A stretch of DNA of 64,000 bases from positions 62,001 to 126,000 of the forward strand of contig MU405309.1 in assembly GCA_022836615.1 (NCBI GenBank). Reading direction: 5' to 3'. Shown one piece after another: positions 46,522 to 58,200 of this stretch. A program made the translations under genes and the position numbers. Below the pieces are notes generated by a model, which ran no database searches, had not been told where the DNA came from, and saw only the letters and a program-made list of their open reading frames with translations. The DNA is from Annulohypoxylon bovei var. microspora. Taxonomy: Eukaryota > Ascomycota > Sordariomycetes > Xylariales > Hypoxylaceae. Every line of letters starts with the position of its first letter. The first letter of the stretch is position 1.

Positions 46522-46661
46522 ACAAGAAAATACCCGTCCTACTAGGTAGTAGACAAGGTATTTTCCGTCTCGCATAATATTTAGGAAGACAGGAGGTGAA
46601 ACTACCCAGTAGCCAACCACACAATACTATTTCTGTTTCTACTTCTATCTTCTACTTCCCA

Positions 46662-46696
46662 CCTCCCGCCTCCCGCCTCCTGCCTCCCACCTCCTA
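46662..46696 (-). repeat. Heptamer C/T repeat upstream of the desaturase gene
   Basis: Five tandem units of CCTCCYR on the plus strand. The minus strand carries repeated GGG/GG runs and might form a quadruplex or triplex. It lies about 450 bp upstream of the desaturase ATG. Confidence 0.7.
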
Positions 46697-47149
46697 CCCT
46701 CTTATAAAGTGATCATTGTAGCACCATCTTGGTCGGGAGGCCTTCTCTTCCTTCCAATTCGTCTTGGTCTCTTTCCAATTGACTGGCTCTTAGTCCTTTC
46801 CACCTTGAAGCGATCTTCTCGGTGCTGTGCTGCCGTGCAATTTCGCCCGCCTGCCCGCCTGCCCGCCCTTCTCAACAAGTCGGCAACTCGGACACCTCGA
46901 AGTTAAAACTTGAGGGGCAAGCTAGCCTTTCTCTACCTACTATCGCCAGCACCACTACTTGGAGGTGCCTTTCCGTTAAAAGAAGCTGTCTTCACTGACT
47001 AGTCACTCTTCCTTTTCTCCCTTCCGCCACAACCGAATCGAGCTATCGAATTTGTTGGCACAGACCTTGGGCAACTCGACCACCAACCAAGTTAGCAGCA
47101 GGACAAGGAGACATCGTAGCCGCCTAGCATAGCATTTTCAATATCCATC

Positions 47150-48684
47150 ATGGCTTCTACCGTCGCAACTGGCGTTCCGCGTCAGAATCCCGCCCTTCGG
47201 CGAACCTTCACGTCCACCACGGCCGATACTGATGTTTCGTCGCCGTCTACGGCGATGGGTTCTCCGATCGACTCTCCTAGGCAATCAGCATCCTCTACGT
47301 CGCTCTCCTCAATGTCCTCGATCGAACCCAACAGCACCTCTCACGGAAAATTGGTCGACACATACGGAAACGACTTCGAGATTCCTGACTATAGCATCAA
47401 GGATATTCACGACGCCATCCCCAAACGCTGTTTCGAGCGGTCCGCAGTCAAAGGTCTATTCTACGTCTTCCGCGACATCGCCCAGCTAGCAACCACCTTC
47501 TACCTCTTTCACACCTACCTGACTCCGGAGAACGTCCCTTCTACCCCGGCTCGCGTTGCCCTATGGGGTTTGTACACCTTCCTCCAGGGTCTCTTCGGCA
47601 CCGGCGTCTGGGTATTGGCTCACGAGTGCGGTCACCAGTCTTTCAGCACATCCAAGGTTTTGAACGATACTGTAGGTTGGATATTGCACTCTTCTCTCCT
47701 GGTGCCATATTTCAGCTGGAAGATCTCTCACGGCAAGCACCACAAGGCGACCGGCCACATGGAGCGCGACATGGTCTTCGTTCCTAGGACCCGCGAGGAG
47801 AGGGCCAGCCGCATCGGAAGGCTAGTCCACGAGCTCGGAGAGCTCGGCGAGGAGACGCCCATCGTCACCCTGCTCACGCTCTTAGGACAGCAGCTTATCG
47901 GCTGGCCTAACTACCTCTTAACCAATGTTACCGGGCATAATTTCCACGAGCGGCAGAGGGAAGGCCGCGGGAAGGGCAAGAAGAATGGCTGGTTCAACGG
48001 CGTCAACCACTTCAACCCTTCGAGTCCCCTCTTCGAGGCCAAGGACGCCAAGCTGATCGTGCTGAGCGACCTAGGCTTGGCCATCACCACCTCCGTCCTA
48101 GTATTCCTCGGTAACAGATTCGGTTGGAACAACCTGCTCGTCTGGTATTTCCTACCCTACCTGTGGGTCAACCATTGGCTTGGTAAGTTGCCCAATCTCG
48201 AACGATAACCGGTTCGTATCGAGCAAGCGCTAATTGTCACACAGTTGCTATTACCTTCCTGCAGCACACCGACCCGTCTCTACCCCACTACAAGCCCGAG
48301 TCGTGGAACTATGTTCGCGGCGCTGCTGCGACGATCGACCGGGAGTTCGGGTTTATCGGCCGCCAGCTGATGCACGGCATCATCGAGACACACGTCCTCC
48401 ACCATTACGTCTCCACCATCCCATTCTATAACGCCGACGAGGCTAGCGATGCTATCAGGAAGGTCATGGGCCGCCACTACCGATCGGACACCAGGGGCGG
48501 CTCCCTCGGCTTCATGAAGGCCATGTGGCGCAGCGCAAGGATGTGCCAGTGGGTCGAACCTAGCGAGGGTGCCAAAGGTGAAGGTCAGGGCGTCCTGTTC
48601 TTCAGAAACACCAACGGCATGGGCACAAAGCCGACAAAGATGAGCCCGCCTCAAAAGGGCATGAAGATTGGTGCGGATGAGTAA
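47150..48684 (+). CDS. Delta-12 (oleate to linoleate) fatty acid desaturase
   Basis: ER membrane enzyme that introduces the second double bond into oleoyl chains. Exons 47150-48182 and 48245-48684 (intron GTAAGT...CAG, phase 1) give 490 aa. The three diiron histidine boxes are HECGHQSF (from residue 158), HGKHH (from 194) and HVLHH (from 394), with the spacing of FAD2-type acyl-lipid desaturases. Hydrophobic segments flank the boxes as expected. The first 60 residues are Ser/Thr-rich and disordered, common in filamentous fungi. Box 1 reads HECGH as in delta-12 enzymes; a delta-15 or bifunctional delta-12/15 activity cannot be excluded by reading alone. The gene is intact. Confidence 0.93.
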
Positions 48685-49950
48685 AGGTACTTGCTCGCGT
48701 CGAAAAGTGTCGCCGTATCGAATATCCGCTAGTAGCGAATGCCCGGATGGCAGCGCTATCAAGCCTTGGATAGTACCTAGTAATGGAACGAGTTGGACGG
48801 CAGAACGCTTGGCTGGGGCAGCCTTGATCTAGGATCTGCTTAGCAGGGTTAGTCGGTAACTTGCTGTATACTAGAGCTCATACACTCTAGTCAGAGCAAA
48901 CTCCGTGTTTCTTGGCGTTTGCAAAGGGGTTTTCAAAATAAGGGAGCACACCGCAGAAAAGCGGTGGCGATCAGAGTTCAGGGAGCGAAATGAAATAGAT
49001 ATAGACTAGACAGCTAGCCGCGATGACGAATGTGATACATTGAGCAACATCCGCGCTGTGTCTTTCCCGCTGCATGGAAGATCTCTAGAATACTAAGTAG
49101 GCAACACACGTTGGAATAAAGAATTCAACCCAAAAAAGCACTGCACAGTATGTCTACACAGGCAACCTCGAAATAGAGTGACGGACCACGAGGTATCTAG
49201 GTACGGGGTCCAGGGGGGAAGTTGGGGATGATAAATAGCATTCCGGCCGATCCGTGGTCTGATCCGACTGCGTAATGACAAACTATCTGCGTCTTGTTTG
49301 GAGGTCGAATGAAAGAGGGGTCGTTCGCGAATCACATCGCCAAACCCCGAAGAATCCCCCGCATTCCATCGTACCCATCGTACAATACCTACCTACCTGT
49401 AGGTAGTATATTTGAGATGTAGAATTACAGTAATCGTTGTAACACCCCGCCTCGTAAGATCTGGATCGCGCTGCGTAGTACACCTTAACTGGTAGTGCTA
49501 CAATTGTCGTCGTTCACGTTCTTCTAGGTCCGTATATATCAAGCATTTACTAAATTATACCCAGGCACAATACATAAGAGGCGTGAGAATATTGATCATG
49601 AAGATGTATTAATAGCCATGTATCTCGGATATCGTTCCATACCTAAGGTATAGAACCTATCTGCGAGGTAACTGCTTGCGTAACGTGTCCGGAGTTGTGG
49701 AACTCATCCATCGAAGAGTTTACATCCATATTACATACAGCTAGGCTCCCCTCTTTAATCATCCATCTGCCCATAAAGTTTGTGAATCATACAACAAGAG
49801 CCCCTATGATCAACGACAGATCGTTATAAACAACCAGTAGTCACACAAGACTCACGTACAAAATTATAATCCGGCCTCACCCCCTCCAACCTCGATTTCC
49901 TGCTGAGGCAGCCTTGATGCTGTTTAATTCGCCTTCCCCCTTTTTTTATT
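48685..49950. other. Convergent intergenic region
   Basis: Between the desaturase 3' end (+) and the 3' end of the next gene (-). Contains ACCTACCTACCTGTAGGTAG at about 49387-49406. No gene seen. Confidence 0.5.
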
Positions 49951-52900
49951 TTACTTAGCCTCAGAACTGGTAGGCCTCGAAGAAGTCGGAGGTGTTACTG
50001 TTGACTGGCTGCCTACGTTAACAGAGTTACCAATAGCGGTACCGATACGTTGCTGTACTCGGTCGCCTCGCTGTTGTTGATTTTTTAAGCGCTTCTGAAG
50101 CCGCTTTCTCTGGCGATAACTTAGATGCTTCTTCTTAGCGTGGCCTTGGTCGTCGTCAACCTTTTGCCTCTTACTAAGGGGAGATTCGTCGACTACGGAG
50201 ACGTCTGAAACAGGGGCCTTGCGTTTTCGTCGCTTTTTGGCCCTGCTACCTTCCTCAACACCCTCACACACCTTCTTACAGGTAGTGGTAGAGCTATGCA
50301 CGGGCACGGGGGCGGGGGCGGCTGTCTCTGAAGCTGTCGGGTGCGACTCTCTAGACACCGTGTTATCCAAATCTGGAGCGAACGGCTTTGCTGCGGCTAG
50401 AGATTTGGACAATGGCTTAGGCACATCCGTTGCCATATCATCGGCCTCGTTAGTCTCCGTGAAGCCGGCCAGCCATTTAGGTGATTGGCGCAGCACGTAT
50501 TTAAGTGCCTGCTCTGCGTCTGGGTCATTAGACGCCGTATCTACTCTCGAAGTAGCCTCGTTAATCTCCTTGAAGCTTTTTGGAGAGAGCGTAGATAATT
50601 TTTCTATCTCCGGAGTCGGAGAGACTGCATCGTATTCTGCCTGCTCTTCCATCGTCAAGCCCGGTACTTCAACCACAATCTTAGTCTTGGTCAAGTCCTC
50701 CTTGGGCTGCGTTGGTGATTCGGGCGTGGCATTCGCGCTCGGTCGCTCAACATCGTGGGCAGGTTCGTTTGACTGGACTATAGACGGCAGAAGGCTTGTT
50801 AACGATCTAGTCGTTCGCCTCCCGGCGATTCCGCCCAAAATATGCGCGGCGTTGACATGCTCGAGCCCGTAAGATGCATCTCGGGTCCGCGGTATCTCTG
50901 GAGATTGTAGCCGGGGCTTGGGCGATATATGAGCAGGGATTCCAGAGCTCGGCTCACTGCTGCTGCTACTCGTCTGATCATCGTCAGATTCGGCCAACTC
51001 GTCAGTTTTCCGTACCGGAGACGACGCGTTAGCAAGTCGGGTCGCAGGGCTGGAGCTCATCAGCTCTGCCAATTCCTGGTTTGACGGCGGCGCACAATCA
51101 TCAATCAGCTGCTGTGTAATAAGAGTAGAAGTCGTCTCGGACTCTACAGACGGCGGAGACAGGGCACCTTGTGGGGCAGTGGCGGGTGTGAGAGAGGTGG
51201 GAAATTCCTCCCGAGTTATAGTGCCGTTTGGTTTAGGAGGGTTAGTTATTTGTCGAGCGCCGATGTTATTATCGGATCCGCCAGCGAGCACGTACTGCTT
51301 CGTCCTCTCCATATAATCAGCCCGCACTGCAGCCTTGTCTTTAACCTTAGCTCGCGGGCTCGCCCGTCTCGGTACCTTTGGTGATATATCTGGCGATGGG
51401 GACTCGTGACGCGACCTTGCCTTCGAATCCCCGGTCGGGGGCCGTTGAATATTTACGAGCGCCGCGTCTCCGGGAACACCAGATGTGATTTGTTCAGTAC
51501 TAGCCTCTTCTTCATGTGACCCTTCAGCATCAGATGTATCGTCATCGTCAGAGTCACTCTCAAACTCAGCCCAACGCGAAGGCCATCTAAGGGTAGCAGT
51601 TTTCTCAGCCTCGACGAGTGTCTCATCGTCCGGTTCCTTACAGCCAGGGATGTAGCCTCCAGCTCCGAGACCTTCCAAGATCCATCCTTTGAATGGTCCA
51701 TCGGCAAGCCAGACTCTACCATCTCTGCCGGGCATAAACAAAGTCTCGTACTTCTCCATCCACAAGTGGGGACTCCACCAGGGTTTCCTTGCGGAGTCGG
51801 CTGGACGAGCCGCAACCGATTCCTCGCCATCACGTTTACTATCTGGGCTCGATTGTAACGTCGTGTTTACATCTGCCTGCTCTTCGTTCGTCTCGTCCTC
51901 GGACCCACGCGAAATAGATGCATCGGAAAAGGCATCGCGCACGCGCTTCGAGTAGCCCCGACCGAACTTGGAGGATCTAATCGGTAGTTTGGGGGATGAT
52001 TCTCGTTTGTGCACCCTGAGCGCCAGTTTGTTGATAGGCGTAAATGAAATCGGAGGCTTAGGATAAGACCCGCTGCGAAGCGTTCGGCCGGGACTTATCT
52101 GTGATGATTTTGGGGTTATGGCTCGCGACTGTTGAGGTGAAGGGGGATTATTGTCTCGCTCATCGCTTGATGGCGCTTCGTTGCTTGAAGGAGGTTGATA
52201 TTCGTCATCGGTGTACTCGGTCTCCTCGAAGAATGATTCAGGAATGGGTTTGTCAGTCGCTACCGCTAGGTTAGTAAACGTGTGCCAGGATTTAATCGAC
52301 TGTGAAGACGAACCTTTCTTCTCGAACTTAATCTTCATAGTCTTCTTCACGCCATCAATAGCCGCTCTATACGAGCTTGGGATTTCCGAACCAACATTGC
52401 GTCTACCCGCCTCCTTGGATCCTTTCGACTTAGTTTGGGCCGATCTTCGCTTGGGGTGATTACCAATGCCGACTCTCGAGTCCTTCTTAGCTGAGCTTGA
52501 TTCCTCTAGTACCCGAGTCGCATCTCTGTGGTTCTTATCAAGGAATTTCAGATGACTGTTGACTGAGTGGGAAGAGCGTTTCCCTATAGCCTTGGCAGAT
52601 GGTTTCACAGGGGTAGGTACGAGATCCGAATCTTCCTCGCTAGATTGGGATGAGGATCCCGTCAATGATACGACCTCGGCTCCCTTAGGAATACCAGACG
52701 GAGTGCGTGAAAAGAAAGCTGGACCGCGTGCTGCGGTTGAGCGAGGGCGAGGTGGCGACCCGAACGAGGACTCGACCTCATTGCGGGAAGAGTCATCTAT
52801 CGTGATCACTGTAGGACTAGCCGCAACTCGTGCCGGGGCGGAGGTGTCACCGCCTGATTTGTGCTCGGAAGCAGGATGACCGGTTGGTGGGACGTAACGA

Positions 52901-53646
52901 CTAGACGTCTCATTACTCGAAGAATCCACCGAGATGATCTGGGCGCCTAGAGGGACTGGTACTGGGATGTGTGACCAAGATCGACGAGGGCCGCCTGGTA
53001 CACGGGTTCTGAGAGATGATGCCAGAGGAGCAGATGGCTTAGCGACAGCTTTTATTGGTGTCGATGATAGCACGCTCCCGTGTTTCTTTCGAGGGCCTAC
53101 GCTGCTCGCCCTCTTGTTCGAAGGCATGACTGATTTACGTCCAACAGCAACCGACGTGAGCTTGCGCCCTCGACGATCATCGTCTTCGCTGTCCGACGGT
53201 ATATCGTACGGATCCTGCCGGCCACTATGAGGCGTCTGGCTATAGTCATTTAGCGTGGCGGCTGGGTTCCTAGCCTTAGGCGTGGCTCCTTTAGCAGGGG
53301 GCTCAGGAGCCTGGAGATGACTTCTATTATGAGCTGAACCCGGGGCCTTTGTGCCAACTGGACTAGTATATTGAGTGGCTGCTGCTTTACCACGACTGCC
53401 GGCTGCCTGGGATGAGATAGGCTTGGGCCGAGAGCTAGATGATTCTTTGATCGCGGACCGACTCTTCGATCGATTCCTAGTCAAGTCCTTCACAGCGGGT
53501 CTGGACTTGGGATCAGGAGTTCGCGGCTGCTTCATCCTAGTCTCCCTTATAGCAGGTCTAGCCGGAACCGAGAGAGATCGCGCTTGAGTAGAATAGCTTC
53601 CTCCGGAGCCGCCTAGCCTCCCCAACCTTTTGGAATCGGTAGGCAT
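49951..53646 (-). CDS. Large disordered, nuclear-looking hypothetical protein (1231 aa)
   Basis: Single open frame with a good ATG at 53646. Nearly all of it is Ser/Pro/Arg/Lys-rich low-complexity sequence. The exception is a compact tryptophan-rich island at about 618-680 (RKPWWSPHLWMEKYETLFMP, then GRVWLADGPFKGWILEGLGA), which looks like a short conserved domain or binding motif. Acidic runs follow it. The C-terminus is strongly basic (AKKRRKRKAPVSD and KKKHLSYRQRKRLQKRLKNQ), with nuclear localisation signals and a possible nucleic-acid-binding helix. I do not recognise a family. The absence of stops over 3.7 kb and the ordered island argue that it is real. Confidence 0.8.
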   Translation of the reverse strand: MPTDSKRLGRLGGSGGSYSTQARSLSVPARPAIRETRMKQPRTPDPKSRPAVKDLTRNRSKSRSAIKESSSSRPKPISSQAAGSRGKAAATQYTSPVGTKAPGSAHNRSHLQAPEPPAKGATPKARNPAATLNDYSQTPHSGRQDPYDIPSDSEDDDRRGRKLTSVAVGRKSVMPSNKRASSVGPRKKHGSVLSSTPIKAVAKPSAPLASSLRTRVPGGPRRSWSHIPVPVPLGAQIISVDSSSNETSSRYVPPTGHPASEHKSGGDTSAPARVAASPTVITIDDSSRNEVESSFGSPPRPRSTAARGPAFFSRTPSGIPKGAEVVSLTGSSSQSSEEDSDLVPTPVKPSAKAIGKRSSHSVNSHLKFLDKNHRDATRVLEESSSAKKDSRVGIGNHPKRRSAQTKSKGSKEAGRRNVGSEIPSSYRAAIDGVKKTMKIKFEKKGSSSQSIKSWHTFTNLAVATDKPIPESFFEETEYTDDEYQPPSSNEAPSSDERDNNPPSPQQSRAITPKSSQISPGRTLRSGSYPKPPISFTPINKLALRVHKRESSPKLPIRSSKFGRGYSKRVRDAFSDASISRGSEDETNEEQADVNTTLQSSPDSKRDGEESVAARPADSARKPWWSPHLWMEKYETLFMPGRDGRVWLADGPFKGWILEGLGAGGYIPGCKEPDDETLVEAEKTATLRWPSRWAEFESDSDDDDTSDAEGSHEEEASTEQITSGVPGDAALVNIQRPPTGDSKARSRHESPSPDISPKVPRRASPRAKVKDKAAVRADYMERTKQYVLAGGSDNNIGARQITNPPKPNGTITREEFPTSLTPATAPQGALSPPSVESETTSTLITQQLIDDCAPPSNQELAELMSSSPATRLANASSPVRKTDELAESDDDQTSSSSSEPSSGIPAHISPKPRLQSPEIPRTRDASYGLEHVNAAHILGGIAGRRTTRSLTSLLPSIVQSNEPAHDVERPSANATPESPTQPKEDLTKTKIVVEVPGLTMEEQAEYDAVSPTPEIEKLSTLSPKSFKEINEATSRVDTASNDPDAEQALKYVLRQSPKWLAGFTETNEADDMATDVPKPLSKSLAAAKPFAPDLDNTVSRESHPTASETAAPAPVPVHSSTTTCKKVCEGVEEGSRAKKRRKRKAPVSDVSVVDESPLSKRQKVDDDQGHAKKKHLSYRQRKRLQKRLKNQQQRGDRVQQRIGTAIGNSVNVGSQSTVTPPTSSRPTSSEAK

Positions 53647-55271
53647 GGCGACTAGGTCATATCACACGCTGTATTACAACTTGGAGGGCGATCGGTCAGA
53701 GTACGAACGAAGGACCTCGACGGTGCTGCAAGACTAAGATCAAGACAAGAGAGCAGCTGGCGAGATAGAAAATGGGTGTAAATGAGGTTGGGAAACGGTG
53801 TTTCAGAGCAGAAAACTGAACTGTTAAGAGGGAACCGAGGTATTAAAGTGCCCGTGTGATTTTGGGCTGGCAGGACAAGAGAGGAATAGCGAGCATATAC
53901 ACATATCTTGGTAGAAAGTGATACCAACCTCCAAGATCGTGAAATCTCGGGCGAGTGTTGATATTCACACGAATAGGCTGTCCATGCTTTCCGGGACTAG
54001 ATCGGTGTAGGCCAATGGTAGAGAGATAGAGCAGCTGAGAGGTAGAGAGGTCGAAACATGTGCAGTTGTAGTTGGTCGAGTTTAGTACTAGGTGTGAGGC
54101 GAGGTGTTGTGAATACTGAAGGTGAAGTGGAAGGTGGTGATAAAAGTTGTACCTCAGGTACTTTGGGAAGGAACAATAGATACCTCGGATGTAGGTAGGT
54201 AGGTAGGATGTAGGTAGAGATTAACGATGGAAGGTATAATTCGCTCTTGCCCTCACTCAATCCCACCTAGGCAGTAAGTATGTGAAAATACCTAGGTCAC
54301 CTTGTTGCTCGACTGACTGACGAATGTCATTCGACTCTGCCACCGTCTAGTTATGATTTTCAACCACTACGTCGATGTCAAGCAGCTCTATCACGTTAGA
54401 CACTCGAGGTACCTAGGTGACAGAGACAAACCTTGGAGAGCATCAAGTCGAGCCAAGTTAAGTTGGGCCGACAGGACCGAACGGAGGTAGCTTCAAGGTC
54501 CGTGGAACTGCGTAGAGCAAGAGATGGAAAAAAGAAAGGAGATTACCTAGAATTTACAATCCGTTCTTACCCTACATACATGTATATGATGTGCAGCGCA
54601 GAAGTACAGAATCACAGACTCGCGGGCTGTGATCACGCATGCACAGTGTGCATCGGGATGTTCTAGGTCGTTTCCAGAGAATGACAGGTCGTATTAATGT
54701 GAAAGGAAAGAGGGTACCGGGGACTATGTCCTCAGGTCCTGTCCAGTCATATTCATTTATGACAGGGGCTGTAATAACTGTTCTTCTCTCATCAGAGCTG
54801 AAATTACGGAAGATAGAAAAAGAAAAGTGTGCATATAATTTTTATCTAAGCATTTTGAAACGCGTATGTAGGTATGAGGACTCGGGAATTATATGATTAC
54901 CTATTTAAGCATTACCACCACCTTGATGGGAATACTACATGGTAGGTACTAGGTACAGTGTACCTAATGTTTCATCCCTGCTGTACATGTATTGGGTAGC
55001 CGTTGCCTCATTGATAAAGTTGCATCTGTTCCGATTGATCCATCCAACCGGGAAGCCGGGTCAGTACCCATAAGGTCACTCACTACCTACATATATGGAC
55101 CCACTGTTTTCAGACATCAACCCCCACTGCCTCCATATGTTTAGATCTTCAAGATACCTACCTAGCAATCACCTACGGATCACCCATTCACACAACAAAG
55201 TAAAGATAAAATAAGGCCTGAAGAGCTTATCATACATTGGCTAGCTAAAGTGATTGCCTAAGTGCCTGAGG
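53647..55271. other. Intergenic region
   Basis: Upstream flank of the disordered-protein gene and 3' flank of IRE1. Contains GTAGGTAGGTAGGTAGG at about 54189-54207 and a CCTAGGTGAC motif near 54412. Short frames have no recognisable content. Confidence 0.5.
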
Positions 55272-58200
55272 TTATAGGGGTGTCCTCGGCTTGAAGTACT
55301 CCTTAAAACTATCCAACTCCTCCAGGTTCAATTTGTAAATGACCGTGCAGCATATAATTAGCAGGTTTGGGAAACGCCGAGTCCAGAAGCTCAAATATCC
55401 ATCCGGCAAAGGCCCTACCATCTTCTTGAGAGAATCGCTCATGTCCCCGTAGTGGAATCGCTTGTTTCTAAGCGCCCGTAGCAGATCTAGAAGCCTCGAG
55501 CCCGTGTACTTGCGCTGCTTGCCTAGGCTTTCCACAAACTCCTTGGGCAGCAGCTTAAGAAAGTCGCCCCGGCACACCTGGGGTGCGCACGCCTCCAGCT
55601 CTATCAACGCCTTGGACGGCGGGTCGCGAGGTTCAAGCTCAAAGTGGTCCGACACATCGCAGAGGAAAGCAAGCCTCTCTTTCGGCGACCAGAAGAAAGG
55701 GTGGGACATGACGTCCTTGGCCGAGGGTCGGGCCCTAGGGTCGGACCGAAGCATCGTCTCGATCAACGCCTTCGCCTCGTGAGCGAAGTCGCCTAGCACA
55801 TCGAGAGGTTTGAGGTTGAACTGGCCCTTCCGGATGTTGACTTCTCGCATGTAGCGATCACCGCAGTCGAAGGGGTGTAGTCCTTTGGTGAGCACGTAAA
55901 AGAAGACGAGACCGAGACTGAAAATATCGATCGCGCGGGTGGCACGACGGTTGGGCATGACGTCGGCGCTGACCAGCTGGCTCGAGTCGCTATGCGTGCT
56001 AGCCATAGACATCGTGGAACTTTCCCGCGCGTCGTCATCGAGGAGAAGCTCAGGCGCGCGCCAACCCGAAGTGCCGGCGGCGTGTGCCGTAGTCGCGCCG
56101 AAGGACGACTGTCCGCCTTCGAGCTTCTTGCATAACCCGAAGTCCGAGACGAGGAGACGCGGCTTTCCGTCTCTCCCCATGGTAACGAGGATATTTTGCG
56201 GCTTCAGATCACGATGGACAATTCGAAGGTCGTGAAGAAATCCTAGACCGTGCGCGACCTGTAGCAGGACTCGAGGTAGATCCATCTCGCCCGCCTGGGC
56301 AAGATCTTGGTACAAGGCCGGCTTCTCGACGATGTCCGACAGGGAGGCCTGGCAGAGCTCCAACGCAATATACAAGAAGCTGTCGTTCTTCGACATGGCG
56401 AAATATCGTATCACTATACATTATATTAGCAATAGCACCCAAAGACGTAAAGGCGTGACTAAAAACAATAATCATATGTCTCATACCATTAGGGTGATGA
56501 TCGCTTTCCAGCAATAACTGGGTCTCCTGAGTTGCGATATCCCAGAACTGGGTGAGCATACGCTTAACCGCGACGTCTCGCCCGTGGAACTTTCCAGCGA
56601 AGACGATAGTGCCGTTACTACCCATCCCAAGCTGCTCGTCCTGGTTGACCTCGATGCCCCCTATCTTGACGATAGGGCCGCTCACATCCTCGGGGTCATT
56701 GCTCATCGTCGTGACATTCGGTTCCAGCTTAGGCGGCATGCCGACGCTCTGGAGGCCCGGAATGTCCTCTCCCGCATCCGAGGAAATCTTCTCTCCGGGG
56801 GTCTCGGAGGTGTCACGCTGCTTCTTCGCCCCTTTCCGATGCTTGACCCCTCCTCTCCTACCGCGATGGGCCTTTTTCTTCTTCTCAGGAGACTCTCCCT
56901 CAGTCTGCTGCTGCTCACGATCCCCCTCGAAGTCTACCGATTCGACCTCTACGACAGATACGGTAGGAGGTGCGACCTTATCAGCACTCCTGACCTCGAC
57001 CGTCGCCAGCTCATCCTGCCTCTCGCCCGCATCCAGATTAGACGCGTAAGCCTTATCGTCAACTACCTCCCGAGGTAGACTGGTGCTGGAATCTGTCGAC
57101 GGCACGTAGGTCAGAGTATCAAGATACTCCTTCGGCTTGACGACACGTCTAATCCATCTAATCAGGTCCTTATAATACCGGACCAGGAGGTAAGCGAGGA
57201 CGGGGAATAGGATAGGGTTCATGAAAAAATCGACCGTCTTATCAGCCGCGTATTGGGGGAGAGCGATGACTTTGTTAATGACGCCCGGAGACTCGGATTC
57301 CGAATTAGGGAACGGGCTCGGCACCGCCGATTCGTTGTCGTCACCATCGGAATCTGGCGGGAAAGGTCCGGAAGGCAGGCTCGCCGGCAGAGTCGGCGGC
57401 CACTGCGCCACGCTCCTCGCATTTCCAAGAACGTGCGTACCAACCAGCGCCTTGCTCGCCCAGGGGGTGTCGGCGATATCCCACGGATCCTCGCTGTCCC
57501 ACCTGTTCCGGCGGCCAAGCTGGGCCGCGGGGGCGTCTACGATCAGAGGATACGACCAGCCGGACATGGCGTACCAGCTTCCGGACTCGGTCTGGTTGAG
57601 GAAGACGCTATGACTCCGGGCGCGGGCGGAGTCCTCGTCTCGGATAGGGGGGATCGGCTGAGGGAGCAGAACAAGCTCGGGGTTGCTGCCGGGCGGAGCA
57701 TCCTGAGGCCTAGCGATGTCGAAGACGCGGGCGACCGGAACGGAAAACTGGAGGGCGAAGGACGTGACCCCGGTGGGATAGGCAAGCGCATAGACCTTGC
57801 CGTCGTGCTGGCTGGTAAAGTACCGGTTGTCCTGGGTGGCATGGTACTGCTGGTGGAGGTCGCTATCGAAGTTGTTCGGGCCCCACTCGGCATATTTGAG
57901 CGTGGCAAGCTCCCTGCCGTCGTCGGAGCGATGTATGGTGACGATGTACTCCGTCCGGCCGAGCGTGATGGTGCCGCTGTCGCTGCATTCCTCGCTGTCC
58001 GAGTCGACGAAGCGCCCGTTGGGAGGGAAGCAAGTGGCGCTCTGGTCAACCTGGGAGCCGGACTGCCCGAACCACTTGAGCACGCGGCCGGTAGCGGCGT
58101 CTAGCGTGATCATGGTAGTCTTCTTGTGGCCGGTATAGACCACGGGCGGGTTCTGGACGGCATAGGAGCCGAACTCTTCCACCAGCTGCTTCATAGTAAA

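Larger units (their letters stand above)
43729..47149. other. Long intergenic region
   Basis: About 3.4 kb with no supportable gene. Open frames (43584-44333 on the reverse strand, 45250-45579 on the forward strand and others) are rich in codons generated by TACATA microsatellites or overlap the neighbouring gene antisense. Features seen: ACATACATACATAC at 44040-44054, GTATAGATGTATG-type repeats at 45950-45985, a 10-bp-arm hairpin at 46492-46521 and a C/T-rich heptamer repeat at 46662-46696. The last 400 bases should be the desaturase promoter and leader. Confidence 0.55.

Noticed and set aside
57253..58104. 283-codon forward frame across IRE1
   Set aside because: Antisense shadow of the GC-rich IRE1 lumenal-domain exon, which carries clear family motifs.
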